From Comamonas halotolerans (lineage in GTDB: Bacteria > Pseudomonadota > Gammaproteobacteria > Burkholderiales > Burkholderiaceae_C), in contig NZ_JASAUZ010000067.1 of assembly GCF_030162935.1 (NCBI RefSeq), forward strand, positions 62,001 to 126,000: 64,000 bases of DNA, given 5' to 3'. How positions within the stretch are numbered: position 1 is the stretch's first letter; each line of letters opens with the position of its first letter. Under the pieces are notes generated by a model. That model had not been told where the DNA came from. It ran no database searches and was given only the letters and a program-made list of their open reading frames with translations. Positions 10,024 to 19,678 of the stretch are shown piece by piece. A program made the position numbers and the translations under genes.

Positions 10024-10544
10024 GCCGCAGTCCCTTGACCATCACCTTCGCGCAGGAACAGACCCACGCGCAGATCGTTGGCCACATAAATTTCTTTGCC
10101 GTCTGCAAACAAACGTGCATCACCAATCGCCATATTCAGCTTGCGCTTGATCACGCGCTTGATATCGATCTCATAGCGCACCAGCTTCACATCTGGGCCG
10201 ACTTCACCAGTGAACTTCACTTCTCCAGCACCCAAAGCACGGCCACGACCCGGCAATTGCAGCCAAGTCAGGTAAAAACCGATCAGCTGCCACATGGCAT
10301 CCAGACCCAGGCAACCGGGCATGACAGGATCGCCTTGAAAATGGCACTTGAAGAACCACAGATCCGGGTTGACATCCAATTCAGCCACGATCTTGCCCAG
10401 GCCATGCTCTCCGCCATCTTCGGAAATATGGGTGATGCGGTCAAACATCAACATGGGTGGCAGGGGCAAACGTCCGCTATCGGGCTTAAACAACTTGCCT
10501 TCACCAGAAGCGATCAGTTGTTCATAGGAAAAAGATTCAGCCAT
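10020..10544 (-). CDS. fabA: 3-hydroxydecanoyl-ACP dehydratase/isomerase
   Basis: FabA dehydrates 3-hydroxydecanoyl-ACP and isomerises the product to the cis-3 isomer, starting unsaturated fatty acid synthesis. The 174-aa hot-dog protein has the active-site pair His68 (in [13 protein letters not shown]) and Asp82 (in LGLDAMWQL). The ATG at 10544 gives the usual [10 protein letters not shown] start; the open frame continues upstream to 10628 without a family match. It overlaps fabB by 4 bp. A small inverted repeat lies in its leader at 10563-10577. Confidence 0.97.
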   Translation of the reverse strand: MAESFSYEQLIASGEGKLFKPDSGRLPLPPMLMFDRITHISEDGGEHGLGKIVAELDVNPDLWFFKCHFQGDPVMPGCLGLDAMWQLIGFYLTWLQLPGRGRALGAGEVKFTGEVGPDVKLVRYEIDIKRVIKRKLNMAIGDARLFADGKEIYVANDLRVGLFLREGDGQGTAA

Positions 10545-10562
10545 TTTTCTAACTTGCTCCGC

Positions 10563-10577
10563 AGCGGCTAGGCCGCT
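10563..10577 (-). promoter_or_regulatory. Short inverted repeat in fabA leader
   Basis: AGCGGC and GCCGCT flank a 3-base centre, about 20-35 bases upstream of the fabA ATG. It could be a small hairpin or an operator half-pair. There is no T tract, so it is not a terminator. Its role is unknown. Confidence 0.3.
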
Positions 10578-10715
10578 ACTTGGTTTCTCGTGTATGTAAT
10601 CGCGACAGTTTATACATGTGCTGCGCACAGCCGCACATTATGAAAGTTCAGAAGAGACTTGTAGGCAGAAAGCCCCAGCAAACTTCACATAACGTATCAA
10701 TCACACCTAGTTTTC

Positions 10716-12272
10716 TCAAATTTTCTTGCGTAACTTGGCACACCAAGCTACGACAGCTACGCAAAACATCCACAAAGGCCAAAGCCCCCATCGCGACACC
10801 CATAAAGCAAAAGGTGTCACACCATCACGCCCATGCACCTGCGCCAACAGCACGTCGCGGGTCGCGGAAGGCAAAGCTGCCGCAACAGAGCCACGGTGAT
10901 CAATCACCGCTGTAGCCCCCGTATTGGTGGCGCGCAGCATGGGACGCTCAAACTCCAAGGCACGCATGCGACTGATCTGCAAATGTTGATCAATCGCGAT
11001 ACTGTCGCCAAACCAGGCAATATTGCTGACATTCACGAATACCGTGGGAGCTTTGGAAGCGTCCGCAAAGCGTGCCCCCAGCTCCTCACCAAACAAGTCT
11101 TCGTAGCAAATATTGGGAGCCCATCGCTCGCCGCGCCACAGCAGAGGCGCCTGCCCCACGCTGCCACGCGCAAAGTCGCCCAAGGGAATGTTCATCATAC
11201 GAACAAACCAATGAAACAACGGGGGAATGAACTCACCAAAGGGCACCAAATGGTGTTTGTCGTACCTATATTCTGGCATTTCCCCAGGAATCCAGCCCAC
11301 CACTGCATTGCTATAGCCCTGCACTTCATTCCCCAAAGGCATGCCAACCAGAGCCGCCGACTGGCTTTCGGGTTGCCGGTAAGGCGCCGACACCGCTTCC
11401 AGATAGCCTTTTGGCAATTGCTGTGGCAGCAGTGGCAAAGCCGTCTCAGGCAGTACCACCAGTTCGGCTTGCGGCTGCAGCAAATGCTCACCATACCATT
11501 GCAGAGCTTCTGCAATGCCGCCGCCCGGAATGAATTTTTCATCCTGCGCAATATTTCCCTGCAGCAAAGCCACGGAAACCGGTGTGCGCCCGTCTGGCTG
11601 CAAAGCCTGTTTCTGACCCAGCCAGGCTAAAGCCCAAACTATGGCTGCAGACAACACCCACATTGCCGTCCATTGGGGACGCAGCGCCAAATGCTTGGCT
11701 TGAACCATGAGCATGGACAATCCCGCCGCAATCAGACCCGTTCCGTACACACCCAACCACCTAGGCCACACTGATAAAGGTCCATCCACATGGGCGTAGC
11801 CAATCGCCCCCCAGGGAAAGCCTGTCCACAAGGTTCCACGTGCAAGTTCAGCGAATGTCCAGCACGCAGCAAACAAAAACACGGCTTGCCAGCCACGTTG
11901 TGCCCATCGCTTCCACACCCACAGCATCAGTGCATAGTAGCTACCCAGAAAAGCTGCCAGCGCCAGCACAGCCAATCCCGCCAAAGGGCCTGGCAAACCG
12001 CCGTAGGTGTGCATGGAGATAAACAGCCACCAGAATGTGGCTGCCAGCCAGGTAGTGGCAAATATGCCCCCTAACCAGGCGGCTTGTTTACAGGAGGGGG
12101 CTTTGTGAAGCCCCAGGCACAGAACGCTCAGAGAAAGTATTTGCAACCACCAAAGTGGTTGCCCGCCTACCGGCCAAGCCAGCGATGCTGCCTGCAAAGC
12201 TCCAGCCAGCGGCATGACCACCATCCAGCTCCATGGGCGAACATGGTGCACCGCACTGTTCACAACACTCAT
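10716..12272 (-). CDS. lnt: apolipoprotein N-acyltransferase
   Basis: Lnt adds the third acyl chain to the N-terminal cysteine of lipoproteins in the inner membrane. The 518-aa protein has about seven N-terminal hydrophobic segments and then a periplasmic nitrilase-like domain. The catalytic triad is Glu276 (VLPETALP), Lys339 (YDKHHLVPFGEF) and Cys389 (ICYEDLFG). It overlaps corC by 4 bp; this pairing is very common in proteobacteria. A gap of 171 bp separates its stop from fabA. Several putative lipoproteins in this window are possible substrates. Confidence 0.96.
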   Translation of the reverse strand: MSVVNSAVHHVRPWSWMVVMPLAGALQAASLAWPVGGQPLWWLQILSLSVLCLGLHKAPSCKQAAWLGGIFATTWLAATFWWLFISMHTYGGLPGPLAGLAVLALAAFLGSYYALMLWVWKRWAQRGWQAVFLFAACWTFAELARGTLWTGFPWGAIGYAHVDGPLSVWPRWLGVYGTGLIAAGLSMLMVQAKHLALRPQWTAMWVLSAAIVWALAWLGQKQALQPDGRTPVSVALLQGNIAQDEKFIPGGGIAEALQWYGEHLLQPQAELVVLPETALPLLPQQLPKGYLEAVSAPYRQPESQSAALVGMPLGNEVQGYSNAVVGWIPGEMPEYRYDKHHLVPFGEFIPPLFHWFVRMMNIPLGDFARGSVGQAPLLWRGERWAPNICYEDLFGEELGARFADASKAPTVFVNVSNIAWFGDSIAIDQHLQISRMRALEFERPMLRATNTGATAVIDHRGSVAAALPSATRDVLLAQVHGRDGVTPFALWVSRWGLWPLWMFCVAVVAWCAKLRKKI

Positions 12273-13153
12273 TCAGCCTTGCCTTCCAGCCACCCATCGT
12301 TCGTGCGTGTTACTTGAAACCAGCGCACTGCCCCGCCCTTGGCGTGCAAAACAGTAAAGCTCAGACCGGCTGCTTCCAAGGTTTCTCCGCGCTTGGGCAA
12401 TCGCCCCATGGCATGGCTTACCCAGCCACCAATGGTGTCAAACTCGTCCAAGCCTTCTTCTTGTGGAAATACAACATTGAAAGCCTCTTCCACCCGCTCC
12501 AGAGGGGTATGCCCTGCGACTCGGTAGGTGTTATCGGCCAGGGCAAAAATGTCGCCATCTTCCTCTGGCACATCAAACTCGTCCTCAATTTCGCCGACGA
12601 TTTCTTCCAGCACGTCTTCCATCGTCACCAATCCGGCCACATTGCCAAACTCATCAATCAAGATGCTCATGTGGTTGCGGTTCACGCGGAATTCACGCAA
12701 CAGGTCATAAAGACCCTTGGTTTCTGGCACGTAAGTGACTGGGCGAAGCAAAGCACGCACACTCATCGTGGGAGAGCGTTGTAGCTTGAGCAAGTCTTTG
12801 GCCATCAAGATGCCGATGATGTTGTCGCGCCCTCCTTCATAGACCGGAAAGCGTGAGTGCGCAGTACGAATCACTTGCACCAGCAGTTCATCGTATGGGG
12901 CATCAATATCCAGCACATCCATGCGCGGGGCTGCAACCATGATGTCCGAGGCCGTTCGATCAGCCATGCGTATCACGCCTTCAAGCATGACACGAGCCTC
13001 GGTGCCTATGACTTCGTTGTCTTCGGCTTCAGCCAGCGTCTCAATGAGTTCATCCTTGGAATCAAGCCCCGGATGAATGAATTCGACAATTTTTTGCAGG
13101 AAGGTGCGCTTGTCTTCGCGCTCAGCATGGCGCGCAGGATGCGGGTCTGACAC
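12269..13153 (-). CDS. corC: CorC/HlyC family CBS-domain protein
   Basis: The 294-aa cytoplasmic protein has tandem CBS domains (about 70-190; HSRFPVYEGGRDNIIGILMAKD is one core) and a C-terminal CorC_HlyC domain. It lacks the DUF21 membrane domain, as in E. coli CorC/YbeX, linked to Mg2+/Co2+ efflux and ribosome-related stress. The start appears to be GTG at 13153, giving MSDPHPARHAERED; no better ATG lies nearby. It is translationally coupled to lnt by a 4-bp overlap. Confidence 0.93.
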   Translation of the reverse strand: MSDPHPARHAEREDKRTFLQKIVEFIHPGLDSKDELIETLAEAEDNEVIGTEARVMLEGVIRMADRTASDIMVAAPRMDVLDIDAPYDELLVQVIRTAHSRFPVYEGGRDNIIGILMAKDLLKLQRSPTMSVRALLRPVTYVPETKGLYDLLREFRVNRNHMSILIDEFGNVAGLVTMEDVLEEIVGEIEDEFDVPEEDGDIFALADNTYRVAGHTPLERVEEAFNVVFPQEEGLDEFDTIGGWVSHAMGRLPKRGETLEAAGLSFTVLHAKGGAVRWFQVTRTNDGWLEGKAE

Positions 13154-13256
13154 AGACTTTCAGTGCAGGACGTGCGGTAGTGAAGAGGACGACAAGGATA
13201 GCTGATTCCGCTGTTCAGGCAATGGGGTTAGCTTCGTAACCCCGCCTCGAGCACAT

Positions 13257-13967
13257 TTATGGCGAGGATTTATGACGCCCTTCACGCATACCCTGCCGGA
13301 TTTCCTGCACATCAGCCAGGATGGTCCAGAACTGCTTGGCCTGTTTTTTAAGCTGGTAGTCCACCTCGCCTACCTGACTGTCCCAGATTTCTGAAACCTG
13401 GCTCTCCAGGCCTGCTGCAGGCAATTGCAAATACGCTTCGGACTCGCTGCCATCGCGCTTGACCCGAGCCCCCGCATTACGTGCAATCTTGAGCATGGCT
13501 GTGTTTTCACTCAAGGCGTGAATGAACATCATCTCCACACCTTGGTTGCGAGAGCGCAACACTGCCCGAGCAAACAAGCGTGTTCCCAAACCCAGACCAC
13601 GTGCGGTCTTCAACACCGACACGCCAAACTCAGCGCAGTTGCTGTGTTCGGCCAGATCCACATAGGCCACATGGGCCATCGCAATCAGATCCAGACGACG
13701 GTTGAAGATGCCAAAGATGTCATCGCGCTCAAAATCCAGATTGTCTGCATACCGTATCACCTGCTCATCGTTGGCTGCGTAACCAAACCGAAGATACCGG
13801 TCTCCCTCATCCAGCTTGAGCAAATGCGCACGAATACGGCTACGGTGCCGTGCAGACAGCTCGCGAATCGGCACCATGCTGGGCACGCTTCGCTTGGCCG
13901 AAGACCGGCGCAACCATTGCTTGCTGGCTTTCCAGGGGGAAGTAATCCAACGAAGGGGCTCAGTCAT
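13257..13967 (-). CDS. GNAT family N-acetyltransferase
   Basis: The 236-aa protein carries a GNAT fold in its middle. The acetyl-CoA-binding segment is ARGLGLGTRLFARAVLRSRNQG, which matches the R/Q-x-x-G-x-G/A signature, preceded by an acidic beta-4 strand (AEFGVSVL). The C-terminal 40 residues are charged and probably helical. The ATG at 13967 is preferred over an upstream start at 13997 by analogy, not by a clear ribosome site. The substrate is unknown. It stands alone, with a 335-bp noncoding stretch upstream. Confidence 0.8.
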   Translation of the reverse strand: MTEPLRWITSPWKASKQWLRRSSAKRSVPSMVPIRELSARHRSRIRAHLLKLDEGDRYLRFGYAANDEQVIRYADNLDFERDDIFGIFNRRLDLIAMAHVAYVDLAEHSNCAEFGVSVLKTARGLGLGTRLFARAVLRSRNQGVEMMFIHALSENTAMLKIARNAGARVKRDGSESEAYLQLPAAGLESQVSEIWDSQVGEVDYQLKKQAKQFWTILADVQEIRQGMREGRHKSSP

Positions 13968-14302
13968 GGTCAAAGTCCTGTGCGGGAGGCAGTGCACATT
14001 GTTTCAGTCAATGCGCCACACTGCCAGAGGCTATTTACGCACTGTCCAAACCTAGGGTTTACGTTAATTTATTGCATTGCAACATAAAACCCGGAGACTC
14101 GGTGTCCGCATGGTCAAACTCGTGACATGGCTGCTGCACTACGCTGTTTTTTCGCCACATTCACTCGGCTAGAACGCCAGCAGAAATATGCCGTTAACCA
14201 TAAATCCAGAATGGTGATAGGCGGTTACTGCACTTCTAGCCCTGAAGCCACAGCAAAAAACTTTTTAAGTCTCGCCCCACCCGAACAGCAATTGCCGTGT
14301 AT
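13968..14302. other. Noncoding stretch between GNAT gene and Lrp gene
   Basis: No credible gene is seen here. The part nearest the GNAT gene is AT-rich and should hold its minus-strand promoter. It contains the inverted repeat TTGCA-T-TGCAA at 14072-14082, flanked by GGGTTT (14055-14060) and AAACCC (14087-14092). No terminator for the Lrp gene was recognised. Confidence 0.5.
14072..14082. promoter_or_regulatory. Palindrome TTGCA-N1-TGCAA, candidate operator
   Basis: Perfect 5-bp arms around one base, in an AT-rich block about 105 bp upstream of the GNAT gene start. A repressor or activator site is plausible by position; no regulator can be named. Confidence 0.3.
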
Positions 14303-14785
14303 TTACAAAGGAACTGAAGTGGTGGCCTTCACGCGGTCCAGGACAAAGCTGGTTTTGCAATCGGAGACGCTGGGGTGTTTGAGCAGTGTTTCCATGATGA
14401 AGCGGCTGTAATGCTGCATGTCTGCCACCACCACACGCAGCAGATAGTCCATCTCTCCTGTCAGCGAAGCGCACTCCACCACTTCAGGCCAGTTCTGCAC
14501 GCTTTGCTTGAACGCATCCATCGGATTTCGCTTGTGGGTTTCGGAGCTTTTTTCCAGACGCACGTTCAGATATGCCGTCAGACCCAGACCCACTTTCTCG
14601 GGAGGCACCAGCGCCACATAGCGTTCGATTACACCCGCTTCTTCCAGACGCTTGACACGCCGCAGCACTGCGCTGGGCGAGAGGCCTACCTGCTCGCCAA
14701 TAACGTCATAGGTTTCACGACCATTCTCTTGCAAGCGACGCAAGATGGAACGGTCCAGTTTATCGAGGGTGTGTTCTGCTGTCAT
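14303..14785 (-). CDS. Lrp/AsnC family transcriptional regulator
   Basis: The 160-aa protein has an N-terminal AsnC-type winged helix-turn-helix (about 5-65: LDKLDRSILRRLQENGR, then LSPSAVLRRVKRLEEAGVI). A C-terminal RAM/ligand domain follows (about 70-150: GEMDYLLRVVVADMQHY). Such regulators form octamers and respond to amino acids. The N-terminal LDKLDRSILRRLQ is canonical. Two direct copies of TTTATGCAA lie just upstream, which suggests autoregulation. It is divergent from fadD. Confidence 0.9.
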   Translation of the reverse strand: MTAEHTLDKLDRSILRRLQENGRETYDVIGEQVGLSPSAVLRRVKRLEEAGVIERYVALVPPEKVGLGLTAYLNVRLEKSSETHKRNPMDAFKQSVQNWPEVVECASLTGEMDYLLRVVVADMQHYSRFIMETLLKHPSVSDCKTSFVLDRVKATTSVPL

Positions 14786-14795
14786 GAGCAGATAT

Positions 14796-14845
14796 TTTAT
14801 GCAAGCTACAACTCATATATAAGAGTGAAGCCATGATTTATGCAA
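14796..14845. promoter_or_regulatory. Direct repeats TTTATGCAA x2, candidate Lrp-type operators
   Basis: TTTATGCAA occurs at 14796-14804 and again at 14837-14845, 41 bp apart (close to four DNA turns), 11 to 60 bp upstream of the Lrp/AsnC start and in the shared region with fadD. Same-face spacing near an Lrp gene suits cooperative binding. This is inference from position and repetition only. Confidence 0.35.
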
Positions 14846-15015
14846 ACAAACATCGATAGACGCAATTTTCTTGACACTTGGCACACCTGCTCCCGCCCAA
14901 ACTCTTGCCCAGGCTTTCCTAGGAAAACCCCCCTCCCTGTTAGCCCTCGCTAGCTTCAAGAATGCCTGATGAGCAACGCATTGGCCAGTTGCCGCTATCC
15001 AGGAAAGGCGCCGAA

Positions 15016-16725
15016 ATGAACCGCTTGTGGCTAAACAACTACCCGGCAGGAGTTCCTTACGAAATTGACCCCGCAGCGTATTCCTCGGTGGCGGATTTGC
15101 TGGAGGCTTCATTCAAAAAAAATGCCGCCCAGCCTGTCACCGTCTGCATGGACGTCTGGATGAAGTACGGCGAGCTGGACAAGCTCTCTGAACAACTTGG
15201 CGCCTGGCTGCAAAGCTTGCATCTGGAGTCCGATGCACGCGTGGCCATCATGCTGCCCAATATTCCGCAATTTGCCGTCACCATGGCTGGCGTGCTGCGT
15301 GCAGGTTATACCTGCGTCAACGTGAACCCGCTGTACACCGCGCGCGAGCTGGAACACCAACTCAGGGACTCTGGTGCCACCTGCATCGTCATTCTGGAAA
15401 ATTTCGCGCACACCCTGTCTGAAGTGATTGCAAGCACACGCATTCAACACGTTTGCCTGACATCCATGGGGGATTTGCTGGGCACAGCCTATGGCGCCTG
15501 GATTACGTTTGCCGTGCGCCACCTGGCAAAAATGGTGCCCAAATATGCAATACCGCTCAACGGACGCACCGTCACGCCTTTCAAGAAAGCGCTTTCCATA
15601 GGGGCTGGTCAAAAACTGCGCAAGCCTGAACTCAACCACGACAGCATTGCTTTTCTCCAATATACGGGAGGCACTACTGGCCTGTCCAAAGGTGCAGTGC
15701 TGACACACCGCAACATCATCGCGGCCACATTACAGGCCGAGGCCTGGTTTGCGCCTGCATACGAGGGCCGCACTGACCTGCGCAAACTGCACGGCATTGC
15801 AGCGCTTCCGCTCTACCATATCTTTGCGCTGACCTTGTTGCTGCTAACCCTGCGTCAAGGCTCTAGTCTCAGCCTGATCCCCAACCCACGCGACATCCCC
15901 AAATTTGTCGAAGTGCTGCGCAAGCGGCCTTTTCACACGCTGCCTGCGGTGAACACTTTGTTCAACGCACTGCTTCAAAATGAGAAGTTCCGCGCGCTGG
16001 ACTTCTCGGAGCTGGCTGTTTCGCAAGCAGGTGGCATGGCGGCATCGGAAGGCACAGCCAAACAATGGAAAAAAGTCACCGGAAAAACCATGATTGAAGG
16101 CTGGGGCATGAGCGAGACCTGTGCGATCGGCACCAACAACCCGGTGAATGCCGTGAATTTCAGCGGCACGATTGGATTGCCCTTGCCAAGCATTGATATC
16201 GCCATCAAGGACGATGAGGGCAACAATGTCCCCTTGGGCGAGACAGGCGAGATCTGCATCAAAGGCCCCAACGTCATGCGCGGCTACTACAACCAGCCCG
16301 ATGAAACCGCCAAGGCATTCACCACCGACGGATTCATGCGTACCGGCGATATTGGCGTAATGGATGAACGCGGTTTCACCAGAATCATTGATCGCAAGAA
16401 AGACATGATCCTGGTCAGCGGCTTCAACGTCTTTCCGAACGAACTGGAAAACGTCATTTCACTGTGCCCAGGCGTGGTGGAATGCGCCGCCGTAGGCATC
16501 CCGGACGAGCATGCGGGCGAGGCCATCAAGGTTTTCGTCATCAAAAACGATCCCACTTTGACAGAAGAGCGTCTGATGCGCTACTGCCACGACAACCTGA
16601 CGGGTTACAAACGACCGAAATACATCGAGTTCCGCGAAGAGCTGCCCAAAACCAATGTGGGAAAGATCTTGCGCCGCGAGCTGCGTAGCCAACCTTCGGC
16701 CAGCAAGGAAACCGCGATCCACTGA
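15016..16725 (+). CDS. fadD: long-chain fatty acid--CoA ligase
   Basis: This AMP-forming ligase activates fatty acids to acyl-CoA at the inner membrane for beta-oxidation or lipid reuse. The 569-aa length is near E. coli FadD (561). The ATP motif YTGGTTGLSKG starts at residue 216, the adenylate motif GWGMSET at 362, and a YKRPKYIEF hinge with C-terminal Lys in TNVGKILRRELR is present. The start at 15016 follows a GGAAAGG stretch; an upstream in-frame ATG at 14962 has no family match. It is followed after 2 bp by a metallo-beta-lactamase-fold gene, so the two are co-transcribed. Confidence 0.92.
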   Translation: MNRLWLNNYPAGVPYEIDPAAYSSVADLLEASFKKNAAQPVTVCMDVWMKYGELDKLSEQLGAWLQSLHLESDARVAIMLPNIPQFAVTMAGVLRAGYTCVNVNPLYTARELEHQLRDSGATCIVILENFAHTLSEVIASTRIQHVCLTSMGDLLGTAYGAWITFAVRHLAKMVPKYAIPLNGRTVTPFKKALSIGAGQKLRKPELNHDSIAFLQYTGGTTGLSKGAVLTHRNIIAATLQAEAWFAPAYEGRTDLRKLHGIAALPLYHIFALTLLLLTLRQGSSLSLIPNPRDIPKFVEVLRKRPFHTLPAVNTLFNALLQNEKFRALDFSELAVSQAGGMAASEGTAKQWKKVTGKTMIEGWGMSETCAIGTNNPVNAVNFSGTIGLPLPSIDIAIKDDEGNNVPLGETGEICIKGPNVMRGYYNQPDETAKAFTTDGFMRTGDIGVMDERGFTRIIDRKKDMILVSGFNVFPNELENVISLCPGVVECAAVGIPDEHAGEAIKVFVIKNDPTLTEERLMRYCHDNLTGYKRPKYIEFREELPKTNVGKILRRELRSQPSASKETAIH

Positions 16726-16727
16726 CT

Positions 16728-17672
16728 ATGAGCGTCTCTCACACAGCGCCGGGCCTGTGGCCCGGTATGTTATTTCTCGAGCGTGGCTGGCTGTCCGCCA
16801 ACAATGTGGTGTTTGTGGATGGGGACTGCGCCACCATTGTCGACACAGGCTACTGCGCCCATGCCACACAGACACTGGCCTTACTGCAAGCCACCATTGG
16901 CACACGCTCCCTCGGGCGCATTCTGAACACCCATTTGCACAGCGACCACTGCGGTGGCAACGCCTTGCTGCAAGCTACATGGCCTGACGTTCAGACCTGG
17001 ATTGCACCAGGCCAGGCGCAGCATGTTCACGATTGGAACCCCGAAGCGCTCAGTTACATCCCGACCGGCCAGGATTGCCCCCGCTTTCAAGCCACGCAGC
17101 TGCTACGCCCCGGAACGGAGATGGTACTGGGGCAGCATGAATGGCAGATACACGCCGCGCCTGGGCATGATCCGCATTCCATCATCCTGTTCGAGCCGCA
17201 ACGGCGCATTCTTATTTCTGCCGATGCGCTCTGGGAAAACGGTTTTGGCGTGGTTTTCCCAGAAATTGAAGGTCAAGAGGCCTTCGCTGAAGTGGCTGCC
17301 ACCCTGGATGTGATTGAGGCACTGCAACCAACCTTGGTACTCCCCGGCCACGGCCCTATGTTCAGCGATGTGCAAGCCGCACTCACGGTTGCGCGCCAGC
17401 GTTTGCGCAACTTCGTGCAGCAGCCTGTACGCCACGCGCGCTACGCAGCCAAAGTGCTGCTCAAGTACAAACTACTGGAGTGGCAGCAATTGCCGCTGCA
17501 GGACGTCAAAAACTGGAGCCAGCAAACGCCTTATCTAAGCATGTTGCACACTCAGTATTTTGCCGATAAAGCTTTCCAGGAATGGCTGCAAGCTCTCGTC
17601 CAGGAACTGGTCGCCAGCGGCGCAGCATCAGTGGAGCATAAAGACGGCACGCCTGTGCTGTGCAACCGCTGA
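16728..17672 (+). CDS. metallo-beta-lactamase-fold hydrolase
   Basis: The 314-aa protein has the MBL metal motif HLHSDH (69-74, HxHxDH), a later metal His in PGHDPHS, the bridging Asp in ISADALWE and a further His in LVLPGHGP. There is no signal peptide, so it is cytoplasmic. Glyoxalase II-like thioester hydrolase or lactonase activity is possible. Its position 2 bp behind fadD suggests an acyl-thioester or acyl-lactone substrate, but this is guesswork. It is convergent with slt. Confidence 0.87.
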   Translation: MSVSHTAPGLWPGMLFLERGWLSANNVVFVDGDCATIVDTGYCAHATQTLALLQATIGTRSLGRILNTHLHSDHCGGNALLQATWPDVQTWIAPGQAQHVHDWNPEALSYIPTGQDCPRFQATQLLRPGTEMVLGQHEWQIHAAPGHDPHSIILFEPQRRILISADALWENGFGVVFPEIEGQEAFAEVAATLDVIEALQPTLVLPGHGPMFSDVQAALTVARQRLRNFVQQPVRHARYAAKVLLKYKLLEWQQLPLQDVKNWSQQTPYLSMLHTQYFADKAFQEWLQALVQELVASGAASVEHKDGTPVLCNR

Positions 17673-17695
17673 ATGTGACTTGGATGCACTGTCCC

Positions 17696-19678
17696 TCAAG
17701 GTAAGTCGCGGTTGTACTCGGCAGTGGTCACCTTGGGACCCACGGTACCCAGGCGGGCTTTGAGGGATTGGGGCTGCCCCGTAATCAAGGCTGCATAGTT
17801 GGTAGTGTTGGACAGCACCTTTTTGACGTAATCACGCGTTTCCGTAAAAGGCACGTTTTCCGCCCATATCGCACCATCGAGCACCGGCCCATTGCGCCAG
17901 TTGCGTGGTCGGCCTGGCCCGGCGTTGTAGCCCGCTGCAGCCATGGCCATGGAACCATCGAAGTCATCCAGTGCCAGCTTCAGATAGGAGGTGCCGATCA
18001 CGATGTTCACGTCCCGGTCATTGATCATGCTGGGCTTGAAATCCGTCATGCCAATTTTCTTGGCAGTCCATCGAGCCGTAGCGGGCATTACCTGCATCAG
18101 ACCTGATGCCCCGACGTGAGAGCGTGCGTCCATGATGAAGCGGCTCTCCTGGCGGATCAGTCCATACACATAGGCTGGATCCAGACCAATGCTGTTGGAT
18201 TGCGCAATCACCGCATCATGAAATGGCATGGGGAAGCGCTGGCTCCAGTTGATCACATCACGGGTACGCTCGCTGGTGTTGATGCACCGGTCCCAGATTT
18301 GCTGTTTGCACGCCAAGTCTGCTGCAGCCAGCAACTCCCGGTCATTCATGCCCCCAGGGCTGTGCAATGCCACGGCGTAATTCCATTCACGCACACCTTC
18401 ACTGCGCAATCCCATATTGATCGCATAGATGGCACGCTGCAAGCTGGGGTTGTTCGCGGCAGCCGCTTGCTCCTGGGGCGTCGGCGGTTGTGGCTCCGCA
18501 GGCATGGAAACCACCTGCCCCAGATCTTCCAGCGCGAGCTTTTCGTAGAAGCCCTTCACACTGGCAATGCTCTGCAACAAACGCTGTGCTTCGGCCTGAT
18601 CGGCATCACTGACGCGACGGTCATTGAGCAAGGCACGCGCCTTCCAATACACCCAGGTACTGTCCGCCTGCATGGATGGAGGCATGGCATCAATCGTTTT
18701 GCGTACCGCGCTCCAGTTACCCGCGCGCAAATTGGCGCGAACCATCCACTCCTGTGCTTCTTCAGACATGCGCGAGGATTTGCCTGCATTGGCAAAGTAG
18801 GCCGGCGCATCATTGGACAGGCGGCGTGCGCTGACCTTGCCAATCACGCCCCAGACCCAATCCCGCTCCTCTGCACGCAACTGGCTGTTCCAGCGCGACT
18901 CCATCAAGCTGGCCGCTTGCAGCGGATCATTGCTGGCCAGACGAATCAGCGCCAGCGCCGCCAGTTCACGACGAGTTTCACCACGCACCTTGCTGGTGCC
19001 CGACAAATATTTCACAGGAGAGGCAAACACCTCTGCCACATGCTGCAAGGCATCCGGCGCCACAATGCCCACCGCACGCCGTGTCGCAGTCTGGCGATTG
19101 AGTTCCGCTGACAAGCGGGCACGCTTCCACACATCGTTGTCATCGATTTGCTGGATCGCATACAGCTCACTGGCTGCATGCGTGCACCCGTCATCCGCAT
19201 CACGCTGTCCATGCCAAAGGCGCACCACTTCCTGCGCTGCACTCTCAGGTTGGCGGCGCTCTATGGTCTGCACGGCCAGGTCGTAGCAACGCACCTCCTT
19301 GTCATCGTTCATGCGATAGCCCGGCAAGAGGCGCTGGAATTCCGACCATTCCCGCCGTTGTCCCAGCAATAGCAGCCAGTCGTTTCGCAAGCGGTCCTCA
19401 TGATAGGTGCCACGCCAGCGTTGTAAAAAAGCATCGACCTCAGAGGCGTCCGCTGTGTTCAGACGCGCCTTCAACTCCCAATATGCAGCCCAGGGTTCCA
19501 ACGGATGGCCCGCAGCCTGAGGCAAAAGCATAGAAAGCCGTGCTTTGTCGCCTTTGCGGGCGGCTTCCTGCATCTGCAGCAAAACATTGTCGCCCGCTGT
19601 TTGGGCGCTTGCCCATGAAGCAGGGACACTTAAAAAAGCTGCCGCGCAAAGCGGTGTCAAAATCTTGTGCAATTGCAT
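17696..19678 (-). CDS. slt: soluble lytic murein transglycosylase
   Basis: The 660-aa periplasmic enzyme cleaves peptidoglycan between MurNAc and GlcNAc, forming anhydro-MurNAc. A signal peptide covers about 1-25 (ending SWASAQ). A long alpha-superhelical U/L-type domain of paired helices follows, then the C-terminal SLT domain with the catalytic Glu in GLIRQESRF (about residue 512) and GASGLMQVMPATA. The size and order match Slt70. It is divergent from the 5-formyl-THF cyclo-ligase gene, with only 14 bp between starts, so each promoter must lie inside the other gene. Confidence 0.93.
   Translation of the reverse strand: MQLHKILTPLCAAAFLSVPASWASAQTAGDNVLLQMQEAARKGDKARLSMLLPQAAGHPLEPWAAYWELKARLNTADASEVDAFLQRWRGTYHEDRLRNDWLLLLGQRREWSEFQRLLPGYRMNDDKEVRCYDLAVQTIERRQPESAAQEVVRLWHGQRDADDGCTHAASELYAIQQIDDNDVWKRARLSAELNRQTATRRAVGIVAPDALQHVAEVFASPVKYLSGTSKVRGETRRELAALALIRLASNDPLQAASLMESRWNSQLRAEERDWVWGVIGKVSARRLSNDAPAYFANAGKSSRMSEEAQEWMVRANLRAGNWSAVRKTIDAMPPSMQADSTWVYWKARALLNDRRVSDADQAEAQRLLQSIASVKGFYEKLALEDLGQVVSMPAEPQPPTPQEQAAAANNPSLQRAIYAINMGLRSEGVREWNYAVALHSPGGMNDRELLAAADLACKQQIWDRCINTSERTRDVINWSQRFPMPFHDAVIAQSNSIGLDPAYVYGLIRQESRFIMDARSHVGASGLMQVMPATARWTAKKIGMTDFKPSMINDRDVNIVIGTSYLKLALDDFDGSMAMAAAGYNAGPGRPRNWRNGPVLDGAIWAENVPFTETRDYVKKVLSNTTNYAALITGQPQSLKARLGTVGPKVTTAEYNRDLP

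Noticed and set aside
14871-14876. TTGACA as a -35 element for fadD
   Set aside because: No acceptable -10 hexamer lies 16-18 bp downstream.
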